Shown in pieces: positions 5,574 to 8,227 of a stretch of DNA of 8,227 nucleotides. Under the pieces are notes generated by a model. The model made no database searches, was not told the origin of the DNA, and saw only the letters and a list, made by a program, of their open reading frames with translations. The DNA is from Bacteroidales bacterium. Its GTDB lineage: Bacteria > Bacteroidota > Bacteroidia > Bacteroidales > P3. Positions within the stretch are counted from its first letter, which is position 1. Each line of letters begins with the position of its first letter. The DNA is taken from positions 1 to 8,227 of the forward strand of contig JAISVE010000162.1 in NCBI GenBank assembly GCA_031271725.1, written 5' to 3'. A program made the position numbers and the translations under genes.

Positions 5574-6179
5574 TTAAAATTTATAAATTAATTTGAAGTC
5601 ATTATTGGTATAAATATCTGAAGGGAAAATATATGTTCCGTTATACACAGGCATGTTAACTTCGCTGCGTTTGCCGGAAGTAATGTCTTTGCCTGCAAGC
5701 ATGTAAACATAATATACAAGTTCCGTGCAATACATTGTTGTTGTATCTTCCAATTTGTAATCATGATCAAAGGCAATGCCGCTTTTCAGCAAACGCTGTG
5801 CGTGCATGACAGCTGTGTTTACGGACAGTGTGTCGTTTGCGAGCCTGTAAAGAGCTCCGTGTTGAGCGCGATCTTTTCCGAAAAATATTTGCGGCGTTTC
5901 CATCTTTATACGGTCAATGGTTTCGCTTGCTTCTCTTTCACCCGGAGTAATGTGGATAACACCAAAACTGTCTGCTGTTGCAATAATAATTCCAACATGG
6001 CTGTAAATACCGGTTTTGTCGGCTTGCAATACAGCGCGTGTTTTTGCTCCTACGCCTTTACGGAAAACAATATCGCCATTATGAAAATCTATTTTGCTGA
6101 AATCGCAATTATTTGACTGATCGGAGCAACCGCAGCACAGACTGTAACAGAGAGAACAAAAGAGAATTTTATTAAACAT
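5574..6179 (-). CDS. YiiX/YebB-like NlpC/P60-superfamily lipoprotein (putative cysteine hydrolase)
   Basis: A 201-residue exported protein of the permuted papain-like NlpC/P60 superfamily, in the YiiX style. After DFHNGDIVFRKG (about 32-42), an opening typical of the family, YSHVGIII (59-66) supplies the likely catalytic His61. YCTELVYYVY (150-159) supplies the likely catalytic Cys151 with Glu153. Family members act as amidases or thioesterases on peptides or lipids; the substrate here is unknown. The N-terminus (MFNKILFCSLCYSLCCGC) is a Cys-rich signal peptide, with lipidation probably at C18 (or C15/C16), so it is likely anchored to a membrane. The lipobox is unusual, with Cys at the -3 and -2 positions. 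ATG at 6177-6179 is the only plausible start, since the next Met is residue 93. Confidence 0.78.
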   Translation of the reverse strand: MFNKILFCSLCYSLCCGCSDQSNNCDFSKIDFHNGDIVFRKGVGAKTRAVLQADKTGIYSHVGIIIATADSFGVIHITPGEREASETIDRIKMETPQIFFGKDRAQHGALYRLANDTLSVNTAVMHAQRLLKSGIAFDHDYKLEDTTTMYCTELVYYVYMLAGKDITSGKRSEVNMPVYNGTYIFPSDIYTNNDFKLIYKF

Positions 6180-6188
6180 ATAATGCAG

Positions 6189-6196
6189 TAAAGGTA
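6189..6196 (-). promoter_or_regulatory. Possible -7 box for the YiiX-like gene
   Basis: On the minus strand this reads TACCTTTA, seven of eight to TAnnTTTG, and the ten bases CGTACCTTTA are identical to the box before serA. It ends only 9 bases before the ATG, implying a leader of a few bases or none. No -33 element is visible. Confidence 0.3.
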
Positions 6197-6260
6197 CGTA
6201 AATTTATAATAAGATAGTATTTTATAATTATAGAATATATGCAGTAGTTTGTGCATAATG

Positions 6261-6290
6261 AAAAAGGCGAGCCTTAAGGTTCGCCTTTTC
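6261..6290 (-). terminator. Intrinsic terminator of serA
   Basis: The stem GGCGAGCC (6266-6273) pairs with GGTTCGCC (6278-6285) around a TTAA loop, with one G-U pair. On the minus strand it is followed by five U (6261-6265). It lies 30 bases after the serA stop. Four T on the plus strand (6286-6289) would also allow weak stopping in the other direction. Confidence 0.85.
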
Positions 6291-6315
6291 GATTTTAGTA
6301 CGTGTGTACGCTTTA

Positions 6316-7239
6316 CTATTTGTTAACCTGAAATTTCTTGTTGCCTGTCTTTATGAAATCAACAATTTGACGTGCGGCAGCAAGTCCTGCATTAACGTTT
6401 GCTTCGGCAGTTTCAGCACCCATTTTCTTTGGAGTTGCGAAGTAACGTGCACCGAATTGCGTCATAGCCTCATGGTTGGCGGGCATAATATCGGTGGCGT
6501 ATTTGAAATCAGTGCGGTCTGCCATAAGTTTTTCCAACTCTGCCTCGTTTATAACCTCTTTGCGTGCGGTGTTAATAAGCATAGCACCTTTAGGCATGGT
6601 ATTTAAAAGAGCATAGTTGATGGAACTTTTGGTTTCGGTAGTGGCGGGGATATGCAATGAAACAACATCGCAAGTTTTGTAAAGTTCTTCTGCCGAGTCG
6701 AGAGCAACAGCACCGTCTTTTTCGATTACTTCTTTCGGACAAAAAGCATCGTAGGCATAGATTTCCATACCGATGCCTTTCGCAATGCGGGCAACGTTCA
6801 TACCAACATTACCATAGGCATGGATACCGAGTTTTTTACCTTTAAGTTCTTTACCGGTGCCTGCTGTAAAGGAGTTGCGGTAGAGGAAAATCATCAAACC
6901 GGCAGCGAGTTCTGCAACTGCGTTTGAGTTTTGTCCGGGAGTGTTCATAGCAACGATACCCTTTTCAGTGCACGCTTCAAGATCGAGGTTGTCAAAACCC
7001 GCACCTGCACGTACAACGATTTTAAGATTGGGTGCATGTTCGATAACTTCGCGTGTGACTTTGTCGGAACGCACGATAAGAGCGCTTGCATCTGCAACTG
7101 CTTTGTACAGTTCGTCAACGGAAGTGTACTTTTCCAAAAGTGCAAGCTCGAAGCCTGCCTCTGTAATAATTGAACGAATGCCGTCAACTGCCTCTTTGGC
7201 AAACGGTTTTTCGGTAGCAACAAGAATTTTTGTACTCAT
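6316..7239 (-). CDS. serA: D-3-phosphoglycerate dehydrogenase, short form with Lys at the catalytic His position
   Basis: A 307-residue NAD-dependent dehydrogenase that oxidises 3-phosphoglycerate to 3-phosphohydroxypyruvate, the first step of serine synthesis, in the cytoplasm. Visible: VVRAGAGFDN (75-84, substrate loop), NTPGQNSNAVAE (99-110), the nucleotide-binding loop HAYGNVG (140-146, with Ala for the first Gly of GxGxxG), Asp164 at the end of the next strand, and the catalytic Arg226 in INTARKE. It has no C-terminal ACT or ASB domain, so allosteric serine control by those domains is not expected. The Glu of the usual DVFPxEP is Asn255 (DIMPAN), and the His of TPHxG is replaced by TPKKMG (K271, K272). 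This fits the Lys-type short enzymes known from Bacteroidetes and Entamoeba, so it is probably active. serC, adjacent in many relatives, is not next to it here. Confidence 0.93.
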   Translation of the reverse strand: MSTKILVATEKPFAKEAVDGIRSIITEAGFELALLEKYTSVDELYKAVADASALIVRSDKVTREVIEHAPNLKIVVRAGAGFDNLDLEACTEKGIVAMNTPGQNSNAVAELAAGLMIFLYRNSFTAGTGKELKGKKLGIHAYGNVGMNVARIAKGIGMEIYAYDAFCPKEVIEKDGAVALDSAEELYKTCDVVSLHIPATTETKSSINYALLNTMPKGAMLINTARKEVINEAELEKLMADRTDFKYATDIMPANHEAMTQFGARYFATPKKMGAETAEANVNAGLAAARQIVDFIKTGNKKFQVNK

Positions 7240-7266
7240 GATTATTTTTGTGTTTTAGATATTTTT

Positions 7267-7297
7267 TAAAGGTACGATTAAGGGAGGTGAAAAGCAA
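7267..7297 (-). promoter_or_regulatory. Promoter of serA
   Basis: On the minus strand TTG (7295-7297), a 20-base spacer, then TACCTTTA (7267-7274). This matches the Bacteroidetes pattern TTG-N17-23-TAnnTTTG with one mismatch at the last base. It predicts a start near 7262 and a leader of about 20-25 bases before the ATG at 7239, which supports serA as its own transcription unit. Confidence 0.5.
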
Positions 7298-7311
7298 GTT
7301 TGCTCGCTTTT
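7290..7311 (-). terminator. Weak terminator-like hairpin after the zinc peptidase gene
   Basis: The arms 7290-7298 and 7303-7311 pair over 8 of 9 positions around a 4-base loop, with A/T runs at the outer ends, including four U in the minus-strand RNA. It lies just past the peptidase stop and overlaps the -33 element of serA. The GC content is low, so termination would be partial. Confidence 0.35.
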
Positions 7312-7337
7312 TAATTCAAGTTAGTTCGCTTTTTAAT
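7295..7337. repeat. Two-copy 22-base tandem repeat over the zinc peptidase stop codon
   Basis: Copies at 7295-7315 and 7317-7337 match at 19 of 21 positions (differences at positions 7 and 9), with one base between them. The second copy contains the TAA stop of the peptidase gene (7333-7335 on the minus strand) and its last coding bases. The first copy repeats that stop region downstream and supplies the -33 element of serA. This looks like a small local duplication by slippage. Confidence 0.65.
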
Positions 7338-8043
7338 CCCTGCGGTTCAAAAAGATCATAACATAATAGAGTAAGGTAGCCAAAGATGACAATGCAGCAA
7401 TAATATAAGTATATGCGGCTGTTTTGAGGGCATCCTTCGCCATTGGCAAGGTTTCGTAAGTAGTGATGCCAGAGCTGTCCAACCATGCTATTGCGCGTTT
7501 GCTTGCATTTATCTCAACGGGAAGTGTAATAAAACTAAACAGTGTGGTCATTGCAAATAAAACAATACCGAATAATAGCAAGTATGGGAAAGTGTTTACA
7601 AGTATAATACCTGCAAGCAATACCCACTGTATCCAGTTTGATGCAAAAGAAACCACCGGTACGAGTGTGGAACGCATATTAAGCCACCTATATGCAGTGG
7701 CATGCTGTATTGCGTGTCCGCATTCGTGGGCTGCAACGGCAGCGGCAGCAACGCTATTGCCGTTATAAACATCCGTACTCAAATTTACGGTTTTGTTTAC
7801 GGGATTGTAATTGTCGGTGAGTCTGCCTGCGGTACTTATCACAGTAACATCCATTATACCGTTTTCGCGCAGCATTTTTTCGGCCACATCGCGTCCTGTA
7901 AGTCCGCCTACAGTTGGCACTTTAGAATAACGTTTGAATTTATTCTTAAGTGAAGCACTTATTATCCAACTTAAAATTACAAAGCCGAAAAAAATAATCC
8001 AAATCATAGGGATTCCACCCGTAGTAAAAGCATTTTGTTCCAT
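7333..8043 (-). CDS. YugP-like membrane zinc metallopeptidase (Zn_peptidase_2)
   Basis: A 236-residue integral membrane protein of the neutral zinc peptidase family of Bacillus YugP (PF04298). One N-terminal helix (about 13-30) is followed by VPTVGGLTGRDVAEKML (42-58), the family's opening, then DNYNPVNKTVNLS (77-89) and the zinc motif HECGH (106-110) in VAAHECGHAIQHA. A hydrophobic region (about 127-175) then leads to LPVEINASKRA (174-184), whose Glu177 is the likely third zinc ligand. A last membrane segment precedes the C-terminal NRRD. Length and motif order are normal for the family, whose physiological substrates are not known. The ATG at 8041-8043 lies 4 bases after the stop of cysS, so the two are almost certainly cotranscribed. 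Confidence 0.92.
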   Translation of the reverse strand: MEQNAFTTGGIPMIWIIFFGFVILSWIISASLKNKFKRYSKVPTVGGLTGRDVAEKMLRENGIMDVTVISTAGRLTDNYNPVNKTVNLSTDVYNGNSVAAAAVAAHECGHAIQHATAYRWLNMRSTLVPVVSFASNWIQWVLLAGIILVNTFPYLLLFGIVLFAMTTLFSFITLPVEINASKRAIAWLDSSGITTYETLPMAKDALKTAAYTYIIAALSSLATLLYYVMIFLNRRD

Positions 8044-8047
8044 AATA

Positions 8048-8227
8048 TTAATTTTTAATTTGCCAACTTGCGCCGTCTTTGCTGTCCATTATTTGGATTC
8101 CTTTGGATGTAAGTTTATCCCTGATTGAATCTGAGAGGGCAAAGTCCTTTTTATTTTTAGCTTCTTGTCTTAGATCAAGCAAGAGTTGCATTACTTCGTT
8201 GAGTTTGCCTGTGCTGCCCGTATCAGT
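8048..8227 (-). CDS. cysS: Cysteinyl-tRNA synthetase, C-terminal 59 residues (cut by window edge)
   Basis: The frame runs open from the window edge to a TAA at 8048-8050 on the minus strand. The translation contains LNEVMQLLLDLRQEAKNKKD, then FALSDSIRDKL, SKGIQIMDSKDG and a closing ASWQIKN. This is the C-terminal helical domain of class I cysteinyl-tRNA synthetases, whose usual ending is a KDxxxSDxIRDxL stretch followed by GIxxxDxxDGxxW. The enzyme charges tRNA-Cys in the cytoplasm; the catalytic HIGH and KMSKS parts lie outside the window. It is the upstream gene of the YugP-like peptidase, 4 bases apart. The stretch is too short for the open frame itself to be evidence, so the call rests on the motif match. 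Confidence 0.85.
   Translation of the reverse strand, partial: TDTGSTGKLNEVMQLLLDLRQEAKNKKDFALSDSIRDKLTSKGIQIMDSKDGASWQIKN

Noticed and set aside
6298..6310. GTACGTGTGTAC inverted repeat just after the serA stop
   Set aside because: The arms are only 4 bp and the real terminator with a GC-rich stem and U run lies immediately downstream.
6931..7258. Several 80-105 codon frames overlapping the start of serA on both strands
   Set aside because: They are shadows of serA, whose translation is unmistakable; no start signals or domains support them.

Overview
The window looks like chromosomal DNA of an AT-rich member of the Bacteroidetes, most likely order Bacteroidales. The basis is the gene content (a HYC_CC_PP protein, a CCNLxESF-type TonB-dependent receptor, a DUF4878 lipoprotein, a short SerA with Lys in place of the catalytic His), -7 promoter boxes of the TAnnTTTG type, and the lack of clear Shine-Dalgarno sequences. 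There are no rRNA, tRNA, CRISPR, phage or insertion-sequence features. No gene-free stretch exceeds about 170 bases.

Left part (1-1933): the 5' end of a POT-family peptide transporter gene and a DUF308/HdeD-like membrane protein gene run leftward. The gap between them holds three small hairpins. An EamA/DMT-family exporter gene runs rightward, diverging from DUF308, with promoter boxes only 19 bp apart.

Centre (1983-5089): a rightward cassette of three envelope genes encodes a small Cys-rich exported HYC_CC_PP protein, a 677-residue TonB-dependent receptor with a vicinal Cys pair in its plug, and an exported heavy-metal-associated (HMA) domain protein with a CxxC site. It ends at a strong bidirectional terminator. 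The likely job is metal (probably copper) binding and uptake across the outer membrane; this is inferred from context and cysteine motifs. The 169-base gap between the receptor and HMA genes holds a multi-hairpin element in which one arm has two alternative partners. That element is the least explained part of the window.

Right part (5105-8227): all genes run leftward. Read in their direction they are the 3' end of cysS (cysteinyl-tRNA synthetase), a YugP-like membrane zinc peptidase 4 bases after it, serA (phosphoglycerate dehydrogenase with its own promoter and terminator), a YiiX-like NlpC/P60-superfamily lipoprotein, and a DUF4878 lipoprotein ending at the shared terminator. The cysS/peptidase pair is probably one operon; serA is probably its own unit.
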